A stretch of 64,000 nt of DNA from Aphrocallistes beatrix. Lineage: Eukaryota; Porifera; Hexactinellida; Sceptrulophora; Aphrocallistidae. Position 1 is the stretch's first letter, and the number at the start of each line of letters is the position of its first letter. The DNA lies in the NCBI GenBank assembly GCA_963281255.1, contig OY725497.1, positions 3,402,968-3,466,967 of the forward strand. The letters are read 5' to 3'. Made by a program: the position numbers and the translations under genes. Shown here in pieces: positions 1 to 12,400 of this stretch. The notes under the pieces were generated by a model that did no database searches, was not told where the DNA came from, and saw nothing but the letters and a program-made list of their open reading frames with translations.

Positions 1-3000
1 ACAATGCACCTACCATCTCACCAGGTTGTACCTAATATGCACATAAAACCGTGCATTCCTCTGGACCGCAGGCGTAAAGTTTGCCTCCGATCAATATGTC
101 GCGGGTTCCCGGGCAGACTCAAAAGCGAGCGACCAATAGGGGAATTTTATACTTTAAGGCAGTAAGAGATAAATCTCCCGCAAACCTGATTACTAAGATA
201 ATCTATTTTAGCAGATAATTAAGATAAAGCTAAGAAGATAGTACTATTGCCTGTATTTAGATGCGTCTTATGATAGTTATTTGAATATTTTAAAGTAAAT
301 GTCTTTGAATTCAATGCTTGTACGTATAGTATTGAAATATTCTGAATTTTTCGATTTTTTTCTGTCGTGGGTGCCCGGACACCCACGGACCCCCCAGGAT
401 TTACGCCTATGCTCTGGGCGAATTATTATTTACGTAGAATCGTTAATAACTTGCCTTAGAGAGATTGAATCTGGTCTCAATCTCTCCGAGTAGCCAGTCG
501 AATGCCTGTGAAGACAGGTGGTGCTCCTCCATGACTCGTTTGCAGGCTAGAGTGGATCTGAGATGGATGTTAATTAGTAAGGTGGCATTGTACTGCGCCT
601 CTTTAGAAATAGAATCCTCTCCTTCTACTACCACCAGCTTCTTACACAGTTCTTCAACTCCTATTACACAAATACAGCTGACTCTATTATGGAACAACGA
701 ATACGTTTATATGATGACTCTGAGATTTTTTAATTAAAGTACTGAGAAGAGAATACATTAGTAGTATTAAAGTAGGTGTTGATGCATGTACGAACCTTCT
801 ATAACTTTGAGGGGGTTGAGGTCACTGTTGTTTCTCGTATTAATTTTAAACGTTTTCTGAGCGTTCCATATCATCCTACTCAGGTTGCATGGCAACACTA
901 CTTTACTGTTTCCATCCTTGAAGATCTCTCTGAGAATCATCCTGTCATCATGCAGCCGGGCGAATTCTTCCTCGAACCTGGCTTGAGCCTCTGGGTTCAC
1001 TCCCAGCTCGTGGATGACGTCTTCTGAGATGAACTTCTTTAGCTGTCTATAGCGAATGAACAGTTAATCGTTGTAAACTGGGACGAGAACATTCTGAGAC
1101 GAAAACATCGTGATAATTAAATACGACGTTATACTGGCATAATTATATATATATGAGTTAGTAGGTCTATTATTACGCAAGTATTTATACAAGCGCGTTT
1201 GCTCACTTGCGCCGCGCGGCTATCGAGTATTCATAAATCGCGATTGAATTATTTAATATTCTCAGGCGCCCGCAAGGCGACTCTGCGGACACGAAGTCTT
1301 CACAAATCGCGGTTGTAATATGATATGATATGTTGAATATGGCTCACCTCTCATTCGTGTATGTGAAGTGGTACCTCCTGTCAAACGCATAATCTCCTAA
1401 CTCGAGAGAGTTGAGCTTCTGTCCTTCCATGTGTGCCCCGTCTATCCCGTCCTCTCCATAGCGCAGCTGCACGAGCTGCCCGTTAGAGTTCCGGATGGTA
1501 GCATCGTACTTGACCATCAGCCCCTCCATTGCCTTGATAAGACGTCTCTGGATATAACCTACACACAAAATGGTTATTTTGTGGAATTTAACATTCGCAG
1601 TAAGTTTCACGACATCAATCACCTGTCTCAGATGTCTTAACAGCTGTGTCGATCAGTCCCTCTCGCCCCCCCATAGCGTGGAAGAACATCTCATTCGGAG
1701 TGAGGCCGGCCAGATAAGAATTTTCCACGAACCCTCTACTCTCAGGCCCGTAGTCGTCCTTGATGAAGTGGGGTAAGGTACGGTGACGAAATCCGAACGG
1801 GATTCTCTTCCCTTCCACATTCTGCTGACCCACGCACGCAATCACCTGGGAGATGTTGATCTTGGACCCTTTCGCGCCTGACACAACCATGGCCTTCATG
1901 TTGTTGAAGTCAGACAGACTCTTCTGAGCGCTAGAACCGGTCTGGTCGCGCGCGTTGTTCAGGATTTTGTTGACATTGTTCTCGAATGTCTGTCTCAGGG
2001 TGTTGCCTGGAGACGGCTTCAGCTGATCGTTATGTGCTTGTTTTATCACATCTGTCACTTGGATTTTAGACTTTTTGATAGTTTCCTGGATGTTGAGGTA
2101 GGTCTGATGGTCGGCAATGGTGTCCCCTATCCCCATTGAGTGTCCCTCTATCAGCAGCCAGTTGTTAACCACGGTCTGGATGTTATTGAACAGACAGCGC
2201 GCATGCTCTGGACCCAATTCCAGTGCCACGATATGGATGAGGGAGCTGCCGGAACGGCCGACGGTCTTCTTGCAAATGATGCCGGAAATCAATTCGCTGT
2301 TCTCTATCAGAACCTGAAAGAGGGCAGAATGTTACATTAGCAGGAGCTGAAGACATTTTTAAAATTGTTGTGGTCGGCTAACTCACTCGTGTATCTCCAA
2401 CTGAAATATTTCTGCTGGGAGTATTGTCCTCTTCGTCCGGATGAGTGGAGCACGTGTTGGTACAGTTCACATTACCCGGGATGACAAGTGAGAACAGCTG
2501 CTTGCCAGTCCACAGGGGCTTCGGTTTGATGATGGCCGGCTGGGGCATTCGTCCGTCCCACTCCGGGTACCACATGAGCAGGTTCATCATGTCATCCCGC
2601 TCAATGAACACGTCTCTCTTCGTCATCTTGCAGACTGCAGTCAGAGTGTCCTGCACAATCCCCATCACAGGCTTGTTGGACTGGGGCGAAATGATGTGTT
2701 TGTTCACCATGAGGAGCTCCGATACCTCAGCCCGCGTCTCCATACTCTGCGGCACATGCAAGTTCATCTCGTCCCCGTCAAAGTCTGCGTTGTACGGAGT
2801 TGTCACACTGGCGAGGATATCGGATTAAAGGCTGCATAAGGTCGGGTCTTGGGTGTGTACAAGGATAACTACCTGAGGTTGAGTCTGAATGTTGACCAAG
2901 GGAGAATCTTCACTCTGTGTCCCATCATGGACATCTTGTGTAGTGTCGGCTGTCTGTTGAAAACGATGACATCATCATCCACAATGTGTCTCTCCACACG

Positions 3001-5258
3001 GTAGCCATACTGAAGGTGGAGATCAGCTGGTTTAGGATGGTAACGGAGATCAATCCTCTCTCCGTTGTCCCGGATTATGTATTTAGCTCCGGGATACTGG
3101 TCGTGACCTCGACGGACCAACTCATGCATCCTGTCAATGATAAACATTTGAAATAATTATAAAATATATCTGCACTTAATTAACACTAGTTTATGGATTA
3201 AGCCGTGGTTGTCAAATACCTTTGTCCCGGTACGGTTACTATGCGTATAATGTATTTAATGTAAGAGGGATTACTACGAGACTTAAACGTTAGCGTACTT
3301 GTCAATGTTGAAGGGAGTGACAATCTCTGGAAATGTCAGGTTTTGCGCAATGGTGCGAGGGCATCCGACCTGATCGATCGAGAGGTTGGAGTCCGGAGTA
3401 ATCACTGCTCGAGCTGAGAAGTCAACTCTCTTTCCCATCAAATTCCCTCGGATTCGACCTTCTTTCGATTTCAGACGCTGTTTGATGGATTTGAGCGGGC
3501 GACCTGACTTTTGCATCGCCTGACACAAAATAAAACTGATAGATACAGTGCGTTTGGTGTCTAATTAAGTTCATAGATTTATCTTAGAATGATTACCCTG
3601 GGTAGGCCAGGGATTTCGTTATCGAAGAGCGTAGCAACGTGATACTGTAGCATCTTAACATCCTCCTGGATTATGTGAGTAGCGGATCCATTCTCTTCGT
3701 TCTTTTTCAGAGAGTTGTTTGCTTTCACGATATCCGCCAGTTTATGTGTCAAATCATCCTAGAAGGTTCAGATATGTCACACAGCCTAACACGCTGAAAG
3801 TGATTTGCGGAAATTTGTATTACTTGACTCCTAGCAGAGCCCCCGTGTAGGACCACAGAGGGTCGGACGGAGAGGGGTGCCACGGGGAGACAGGTGATAA
3901 TCATCCAGTCAGGTCGCGAGTAGCGGGGGTCCAGACCCAAAGCTACGCAGTCCTCTTCTGAGATGAGTTTGAATATCTCGTGGACTTTCTCTGCACTCAG
4001 CAGGCTGTCTCGCTCCTGGTTCTCCTCGTCTATCTCCTTCTGCTTCCACTCCACATTCAGCTCCAGTCCGGTCCGCCGGATCCGAGGTTGCATACGGGAA
4101 CAACCCATCGCCTCCTGCCAGAAAAATTCAGATAGTTAACAGGACAAATATGCGAAGAAACAACGTGACAGCTGTTTACCTGGTTCTGAAGGTTGTATTG
4201 CTCGAGCTCTTCTCCTTCATATGGAACATCGATGTTCGCGGTAGGATCGCAGATTTTCTGCGTCTTACACAGTTCGTACAAGTAGAGGAGACGTCTCCGC
4301 GGGTTTTGATGCGTTTTGTTCATAATCTCTTTCACGCGAGCATCTTTCTAACAACGAAGGTTCTAGTCATATATTACTATAAGCTACGGCATACGGTATT
4401 AGGTGCCAATCAACTTACTGCAGAAATTAGGAGCTTTGAGCAGTAGAAGCATACGCATCTTATAATTTTGAGAATCTTAGGGAGTACGCCGATGTGGTAA
4501 ACCGGTTTGGCAAGTTCGATGTGTCCGAAGTGTCCAGGACAAGTTGCCATGTTCCCAGCGCAGGTGAGACAGCGAGAAGTTCGGTCTATCACACCCTGCC
4601 TCGGATCCATTAACCCCCCTTGTTTAGGCCGGCCTCCCTCCATAGTGTAAGGAAACTGGACTCCATCCACAGTTACTGACATTTGTTTCTAAAAATAATT
4701 ATATTAAACAAAGACACTTGCTTGTTTGCATTGCGCGGCTTGCGAATATTCGTGGACGGCGATTATATCATAACTAAATCGGATACATGTGTGAAATGTC
4801 GGTTTATTAGGGCGTTTTGTCCACAACGAAGCCTGTGATGCTTGTATATATTAATACTATCAGCGGTGCCATTGATTTAGTGACTATGAGGGCATCATTA
4901 AAATTACTTAAATGGACACCCTTGGCATCTTAGGCGTAATAATGGGCGTTTTACGGATGTCCTAAGGGCAGGGAAGTTTTGTCCCAGATTTAATCTCGTG
5001 GCCTCGGACTTCGGACTTCATCAAAGTTTAGGGAGGCTCCAAATTACCCTCTTTGGGTATACCATGGACGTAGAGAGGGTGTCCTAAGGGAGCGTACTTA
5101 GGCAGTGTATGTGCTATTGGCACATTGGCCATTACAAAGGCTGGTCTGTAATTTAATTAACTCAATGTTAGACAACTCACCACTTCATCAGGGTTCATGA
5201 ATCCGAACTGCACACGCTTGACAGATCGGAGAGGAGCTGACGAATCATTCATCGCCAT
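1..5258 (-). CDS. POLR2A: RNA polymerase II largest subunit RPB1, N-terminal part (cut by window edge)
   Basis: Catalytic subunit of RNA polymerase II in the nucleus. Thirteen exons on the minus strand join in frame: 5258-5181, 4688-4419, 4347-4180, 4114-3824, 3758-3597, 3519-3299, 3130-2873, 2807-2387, 2313-1623, 1558-1348, 1046-796, 660-455 and 31-1. Together they give 1,086 codons, against about 1,970 residues in human RPB1, so the rest including the CTD lies left of the window. The start [19 protein letters not shown] matches the family N terminus. The clamp zinc site is visible around [20 protein letters not shown]. The magnesium-binding loop NADFDGDEM has its aspartates near residues 491, 493 and 495. 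The funnel/bridge-helix region includes [17 protein letters not shown], and the last residues read PGEMVGAL. Most introns are 64-77 bp; the exceptions are 492, 423, 301, 168 and 135 bp. One intron has a GC donor (see the separate entry). Family identity is certain; exon edges are inferred from splice sites and phase. Confidence 0.97.
32..454 (-). other. Non-canonical GC-AG intron of RPB1
   Basis: The exon ending LSK (at 455) is followed by GCAAGT instead of GTAAGT. The next exon, starting at 31, begins VQPGEMV after TATTAG. Joining at the GC donor gives [15 protein letters not shown], exactly as long as the vertebrate segment between the same conserved blocks. No GT nearby keeps the frame. 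This is direct sequence reading plus family alignment; the donor has not been checked against a transcript. Confidence 0.8.
1190..1312. repeat. GC-rich fragments of the dispersed Helitron-like terminus, in an RPB1 intron
   Basis: Inside the 301-bp RPB1 intron lie two pieces related to the GC-rich end found many times in this window: CAAGCGCGTTTGC...GCGCCGCGCGGC and GGCGCCCGCAAGGCGACTCT followed by GCGGACACGAAGT. They match the fuller copies near 10953-11029, 13366-13438 and 55320-55380. They look like decayed fragments and have no coding content. Confidence 0.4.
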
Positions 5259-6436
5259 TTGTGAACTGATATCAGATCGAGATTTAAAAAATTCGATAAA
5301 TATGACCTAAAAACAAGAATCAATAATATTATTTATTCTACAAAATGCCTTCGTAACTTGACAGGGTACGAGGAGGAAATCCATATAATAATGCATTGTA
5401 AAGAATTAGAATAGTGCAACAACAAAGTTATAATAAATTAGATGCGCTTTTCAAGAAAACTTCCATAAATGATGCATTCCCAACTCAGGTTTTGATGGTA
5501 CAACTGGGCAAGATGATCTGAGTAAACGAGAAGGAACTCAATGGATAATCGGCTGCACTGATGGTATAATATTAGATAGCCTATGTGGCAATGGCGCAAC
5601 GACACAGGTATTTAGTATTGTTACTAAAAGACTCGAGACATAGTGGACAATGGTCACAATACAACGAACAATGCATCTAAGATGTCTATTCTATTCACAT
5701 ACCTTGGAACAATGGAAAGTATGAGTAAATAAGCTTGGCTTTTTTCTTTATATAGTTGAGCTCCTTGCAACAAGTGCTGGTTCTACAAGAATTGACTAGG
5801 GATTTTAACATGCGCTGAGATAGCTAGTCTATTGAGCTGGGTGTGTTGATCGCTATTCCCAAATCTAATCGAATTAAATAAAATGTAACTGTACGTGTCT
5901 ATTTTTAGAAGAATTCCACTCGAACCATTCACTGCATAACTAATTATAGCAGCTCAATTATTCGGAGCTGTATAAAAGGTACCTACAATCTTTACTGCCA
6001 AAATATTCGAAAAAATACTATCTAATGATTTAAGTACAGTCAACTCCGCTTAATCGGGACACTGGTTAATTGGGACAACCGCTTAATTGGGACAAAATAT
6101 CCGGGACCAAAGTGTCCCGATTAAGCGGAGTCACCTGTAGATAAATCTCATTAAAAATGCTGTAGAGATATTTAACAACTTAATTTTACAGGAATGTTAT
6201 GTTAATTAATCCCATAAATGCCTGAAAATGTGTGTTCCGTTCCTGGATTACACTTGAGATAATCAATCATGATCTAATTCATTATGATATTCCTTTAAAA
6301 CATAACATGGCTAATAGACTAATATAAATAAAATGTCACTGGAACTTCAGCTGGCCATTATTATATACAAGTATCAGGGAGATGAGTTTAAAAGTCTAAC
6401 ATTCAATAATAGCCATGAAAATAGAGTTCAATGGGT
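5259..6436. other. Intergenic spacer between the RPB1 5' end and the PPP6C 3' end
   Basis: AT-rich spacer with no open frame resembling a protein family. Because the two genes run head-to-tail on the minus strand, the RPB1 promoter should lie just above 5258, but I see no convincing TATA box or other defined element. The only structured sequence is the 101-bp palindromic MITE at 6037-6137. Confidence 0.6.
6037..6137. mobile_element. Short palindromic MITE, CTCCGCTTAAT family, TA duplication
   Basis: The element starts CAGTCAACTCCGCTTAATCG and ends in the near-complement of that sequence (GATTAAGCGGAGTCACCTG). It is flanked by TA on both sides. The internal GGGAC/GTCCC blocks also pair, so the whole 101 bp can fold back. 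Related copies lie at 8711-8895 and 49544-49710, with a fragment near 28030-28090. The TA target and the CAG...CTG ends suggest Tc1/mariner/pogo-superfamily mobilisation; that is an inference, as no transposase is encoded. Confidence 0.75.
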
Positions 6437-9400
6437 TTACAAAAAGTAGGGCGTGACAATTCTCTGAGGAATAACACGTTCAGCGTCAGGGACTGCTCGA
6501 AACATCTTCTCCACTCTATTTTCAGCCGTCAGAAACTCGATGATAGCCGCGACATTCCCACAACGGTAACAGTAGTTGGGAGCACTCCATATAGTGACGA
6601 GTTTCTGGTCGAACATGAACTTGAATCCTTCATGCACGAGCTGGTGAGCTCTGCAGATCAGCTTGAGATCGTTCATGTGCATGAACTAATGGAATTCGGT
6701 AACACAATAAGATAACACATAAGAATTAGATTTAGAGATGGAATTTTATGTGCTTACTTCCTCCGTTACTCTTTTACCAAAGAGCCATCCAGCACCTCGA
6801 GGACTGACTGCCCAATTCTCAACTTCGTCTGGATCTGACCAGACCAGGTCGCAGAAAGCTCCCTCATGTGGAATCTCCATATCTCGCTCTATCGTACGAA
6901 TCTAGTTGAAGTCACAATATTTAGCTAACAATTGAAGTTTGTCATCGTCTGAAATATTAAAGAGGAATAGAATAGCAACCTGGTCTAGGGTCCTGATGTC
7001 CGGGGAAAGGCCTCCATGAACACAAAATATTTTTTCATCAATTATCTAAACAAAAATTTCATAAGTCCAATAATGCATTTAGGAATGTATGATGATTCTA
7101 TCAATAGTTCTTCGCCAATTGGCACATATTCACGACAATGAGACTATCCTCATACTTCAGTCTTGTGGCTCAGTCAATTCTAGATGGCACATGGCCCTTC
7201 ATTGGATTTTGTTGTGCCTGTGAGTTCCCACATTTTTAGTGAAGAGACACAAACAGGGTTTGAATTAATTATATTTCAAACGCCGAAACGCATTGCATTC
7301 ATCGTGGAATGGAATGTATTCTAAATTACTATAATTAATAGATTTAGTTCCTCACAGCAGCTAGAGTCAGTAGGTCAAATACTCTAGTACAATACTTCCA
7401 AGCGTTTGCGTTTCCGTATTTATTCTGACACTCATCTAAAAGAATCAAAGTCATAAAATAATTTATCCAACACTAAAGCAAATGATGAGGCGCTAGGACA
7501 CCTTGCCGAAGGGCATTATGTCGTTCGGCAAGGTGGGCGGACACGCAACGATGATGCCAGAACTAACCATAGAATCCATACACTTGTGTGATCTGTCGAC
7601 ACTCGTGGTTTCCACGCAGAAGAGTGATCTTACATGGCCACCTATCAAAACCAATTCTAATAATTGTGTTCAGAGTAGGCCTGAAACCAATATTCGAACT
7701 CGTAACGATTACAACTTTACTAAACAAACGAATATTCAAATATTCATTCGTTTGGATGCCTAAGTGTAAACTGAATATATAACATCCTTACTATTAAAAC
7801 TCGATTAATGTTTGTGTATAATACAGTGTGTCCGGAAATTATTGACACTAAACTTTAACTTAATGCAGTATCAAACTAGTACTTGAAAAGAGTATTATAA
7901 TTTCAGTATAACTTCATTTATGTATTTTCTTACTATATATACACTGTTTTGAGTTACACTATCATATCATGTGATTACCCAGCATCTATTCTGGAATGCA
8001 AACTCATTCTTTGTCTCAGTTTTTGTCAAAATCCCAACCACAATTTGCTATGGTATAGCAATGTTTTCTTCTATACCGCTTAATTTAGTTATATAAATAT
8101 CTAAGTATGTACATATCTTGTAATTGTGCAATTCTTGAGGATTTGTTCAAAGGATTCGGAAAGATATAGGCTCTGAAAGTCAGATTAGGGGTGTGATTGA
8201 CGCTCGCAGAGAATAACAACGTAAAAAGAATTTCGCACATAAAATTCACAATTCTGAATTTAACTTGTTTAAAGTAATGGAATAACTAATAATTAGTGCT
8301 ATTTGTGGGGATTGACCACAAATACAATTATATTTTCTCAAATTCAAATTTTTTTCTCGAGACATTTTATTTTTGTAGGGTAATCACTGACACACCCCTA
8401 ATTTGACTTTCAGAGCCTATATCTTTCCGAATCCTTTGAACAAATCCTCAAGAATTGCACAATTACAAGATACATATGTACATACTTAGATATTTCTATA
8501 ACTAAATTAAGCGGTAAAGAAGAAAACATTGCTATACCACAGCAAACTGTGGTTGGGATTTTGACAAAAACTGAGACAAAAAATGAGCTTGCATTCCAGA
8601 AAAGATGCTGGGTAATCACATGATATGATAGTGTGACTCAAAACAGTGTATATATAGTAAGAAAATACATAAATGAAGTTATACTGAAATTATAATACTC
8701 TTTCCAAGTACAGTCGACTCCGCTTAATAGGGTCACATTGGTCAGAGGATATTTTGCCCCGATTAAGCGGAGAACCCTATTAACCGAAAATATTTTATAT
8801 TAGCTTCTATGTGTGAGAGCTATTCTGGTCCTGCAAAAAGTGACCCAATTAAGCGGTTGACCCGATTAAACAGTGACCCTAAGCGGAGTTGACTGTACTA
8901 GTTTGATACTGCATCCTTACTATTAAAACTCGATTAATGTATATTTATTTATTTATATAAGTATACGTATATACTTAGGGCATTCAAAAAGTTCGTAACT
9001 CAGTATGGAAAAAGGGGTAATACACATTATATCATATCAAAACTTTACTAAATGTTCAAAGTAATCTCCCTTTTACTTAATTACGAGCTTTAACCGCTCT
9101 ACCCACATATAAAATGTCTTTTTATACTCCTCTTCCGGGATGTCTCTAAGGTACCGCTGAATGGTCCTCCCAAGTTGCATCCTCTCATCAAAAGTCTTCC
9201 CTGCTAGGTGTTTTTTGAGACCATCAAATAGCCAAAAGTCACAGGGTGCTAGGTCTGGACTATAAGGAGGGTGATCTAATTCGACAAGCCTCATGGACTT
9301 CAATTTGTCCTTCACCTGTTTCGATTTATGGGGTCTGGCATTATCGTGCAATAATTTTATCCCCCTGAGTCCACATCCTGGACGACGCTCTAAATAGTGT

Positions 9401-12400
9401 TTCTTTATAGCAGGAAGTATCACCGTTGCATAAAAGTTTCCTGTAACAGTCCTACCCTTTGGGGTGCAAATTTGACACACTGGGCCATGTGCATCAAAGA
9501 ATATCGTGTACATAACCTTGCGGCCCCAGTGGTCCGGACGGGGGATTGCAGGTGGATCTGTGCCTTTCGGGAGCCATACTCTATTCTGTTCCTTACGTAA
9601 TGGCTCTGAAAACCGTATCCAGGTTTCATCTCCTGTACAGATCTCGAATAATCGCCTTTCATTGCAATGACTATAAATTTTCAGGAGAGACTTAGCTGCA
9701 TCCAATCGAGTCTTCTTTTGACTGTCAGAAAGCAAATGCGGGACCCAACGGGAACAAACTTTCCTCAGGCCAAGATGCAAACTCAAAATCTCATGAACTG
9801 TTCCCGATGACAAGTCAACATGGTTAGCAATACCCTCAATCGTGATATGTGGTTCCTCTTCAATCATTTTGGATACCAGAGAGATATTATTAGTGGTGGT
9901 CGCCGTAACCGGTCTTCCAGCCCGAGGGTCATCTGCTATCGCCTCTCTCCCCTCACGAAAACGAATACTCAACTTCTTGACGGTAGATTCTGAACAAGCA
10001 TCACTGCCATAAACTCGGGATAGATCATTGAAAATATTCCTCGGAGTGTCTCCAAGAAGCGACCTGATTTTAATATAGGCTCTATGCTCTACATTCATTT
10101 ATGGTATTTTTGAAGCCATAAATATCACTGTGAGTCAAACAGCCAAATGTAAAAATGATGTAACTTCTCAAGTATTTGATCAATTTAGATAAACTAAACA
10201 GTAAATAGGAGTTTAAATATGGCTCTGTAATAATCACACTAGAACTGATTTTAAATAAGGCTAGCAAAGAAATGATAGGTAGGGTTACGAACTTATTGAA
10301 TGCCCTAAGTAGTATATATACATATATATATATATCTGTAACGAATTGATTGAAGAAACTGCCTGGCGCAAAAAGCTGATTTTTGGCATGTAGGAGTATT
10401 TTGGCTATGGCTCCAGTAACTTCTGAGCTCAGACGAAAATGTCGACTCATCATGGAATTATGACGTCACTGTCACATTATTAAAAGTTAAGCAATACAGT
10501 TATTCGAGCATAACTCAGCCATTATAGGAGATAGAAGGCTGAAATTTTAATAGATTATGTATATTAATATACCTCACATACAGGGTATTATACAGCCCTC
10601 CAGAGATACGCTCCTAATCTAAAATCCCTAAATTTTCATACGCCTAAATCTATAAATTGCATCATAAAATAGGGTAAATTGGGTATTATTCTGGATTTTC
10701 ACGCTCCTAAACACTTTGAGGCTTAAAATCATACGCCTAAAGGAGCGTCTCGCGCTCCTAGATAATCCCCTGCTCACATATGACCCAACTATTATCAAAA
10801 AATGATGACTCATCACTCTGTTATGACGTCATCATTACGCATCAAAAAATTTTTAAATTGACAAATTTGGTGATTTTTCGTGCGATATCGATTATAACAG
10901 GACAGACATATCTAGAGATGTTATCTCCCATATAATTAATCAATGGTGACCACAGGCGCCCAAAGGGCGCCTCTGGCGGACACAAAGTGTCCGCCAGCCG
11001 CGCAGCACAAGCAAGCGAAGCGCGCTTGTCTAAATTTAAAACTCGAAAGAAGTGAAAGATATTGTGAAGTTATAATCAAAGTAGATTGACGGAAGTTAAT
11101 AAACAATTACTAGTAAATAGAAATAGAAAGGTATCAATCTAATCCCATAATAAGAATGGAAAAACTGCAGCACTCTTCAAAAAGTCTAAAAATATTAAAT
11201 TTCAAACGAACTAATATCCGAATATTCGGTATATTCTATATAGAGCAATGCCTTTATACGGGCAAAACTAACCTGGCTTTCAATACTAATAGCCGCGTGA
11301 AAGTCTCGAGACTGTAGTAGCCTCTGTCTACAAAGTCTCCCTAAACAATTTATTAGAATTATTAAAAAATAATCTTAAATATTAAAACTCAATGGTTTTT
11401 AGTGCAGCTCCTAGTATAGGAGATGCCTTATGTCATGTCACCGCCCCTGTGTCATGATCGGCGTGCGACGTCTGTCCGTCCGTATGCTTACTCGCTCTGG
11501 AGATTCGATTGGGCCAAATTGCACCAAATTTGGACCATATATTCCTTATATAGTGGAGATTTGAAATCCCATGTCAACAGATCACACAAGTGTATGGATT
11601 CTATGGTACAAAATATAATATTCAAACTCTACACCACCTAAAAACCCCATATCAACCGTTGGAAGTCAGTCTCTAGACTCATTTTGTAATTTGTTTACTT
11701 TATGTATCTATTGTAAACAAAAGTAAACAAATAATTTATCATATTGATCTGAAAATATAATATTCGAACTCTACATCCCTGAAAACCCCATGTCAACCGT
11801 TGGAAGCTAGTCTCTAGCATAATTTTCAAAATTCGTCAAATGGTGTCAAAATATGTATATAAAGGTGTGGAAATATACTAAGTATTAAGTACATAGTATT
11901 GTATAGAAAATGTGTGAAAAATTGTTTCCATTTTTTTGCAGAGGTGTGAAAATTTCACTTAGATCTTCAAACTTAATCATAGACAAGCACGCTTCGCTTG
12001 CTTGCGCTGCGCGGCTTGCGGACACTGCGTGTCCGCAGAGTCGCCCTGCCGGCGCCTGGAGTCACTCAATCAAATATATTTTGGAATTTTTTCCTTTATA
12101 TAAATATTGTAAACAAAGGTCGACGAATAATTTCTCATATGGATCCGAAAATATAATATTCAAAATCTACAGCACTAAAAACCCCATGTCAACCGTTGGA
12201 AGCTAGACTCTAGCCCATTTTTGTAATTTGTTTACTTTATGTATCTATTGTAAACAAAAGTAAACAAATTGATGACCAAATTTACTCGAAAATATGATAT
12301 TCGACATCTACACCCCTGAAAACCCCATGTCAACCGTTGTAAGCAAGTTTCTAGCATATTTTTGAAATTTGTTTACTTTATGTATCTATTGTAAACAAAA

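Larger units (their letters stand above)
8914..11029 (+). mobile_element. Non-autonomous Helitron-like element carrying a mariner and a hAT-type MITE
   Basis: It starts TCCTTACTATTAAAACTCGA, preceded by A. It ends in a GC-rich inverted block (GGCGGACACAAAGTGTCCGCC) followed by GCGAAGCGCGCTTGT. The second copy at 54851-55380 shares both ends and most of the interior, for example CGAATTGATTGAAGAAACTG and CTCATCATGGAATTATGACG. There are no terminal inverted repeats and no obvious flanking duplication. A 5' TC, a 3'-subterminal hairpin and insertion between A and T are Helitron traits. The 3' end reads CTTGT rather than the usual CTRR, so the class is an inference. It is interrupted by the mariner at 8974-10309 and the MITE at 10581-10772, and lies in the fourth PPP6C intron. 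Confidence 0.6.

Noticed and set aside
11423..12206. Short frames in the PPP6C intron
   Set aside because: They lie within tandem Helitron-like repeats and carry no protein motifs.
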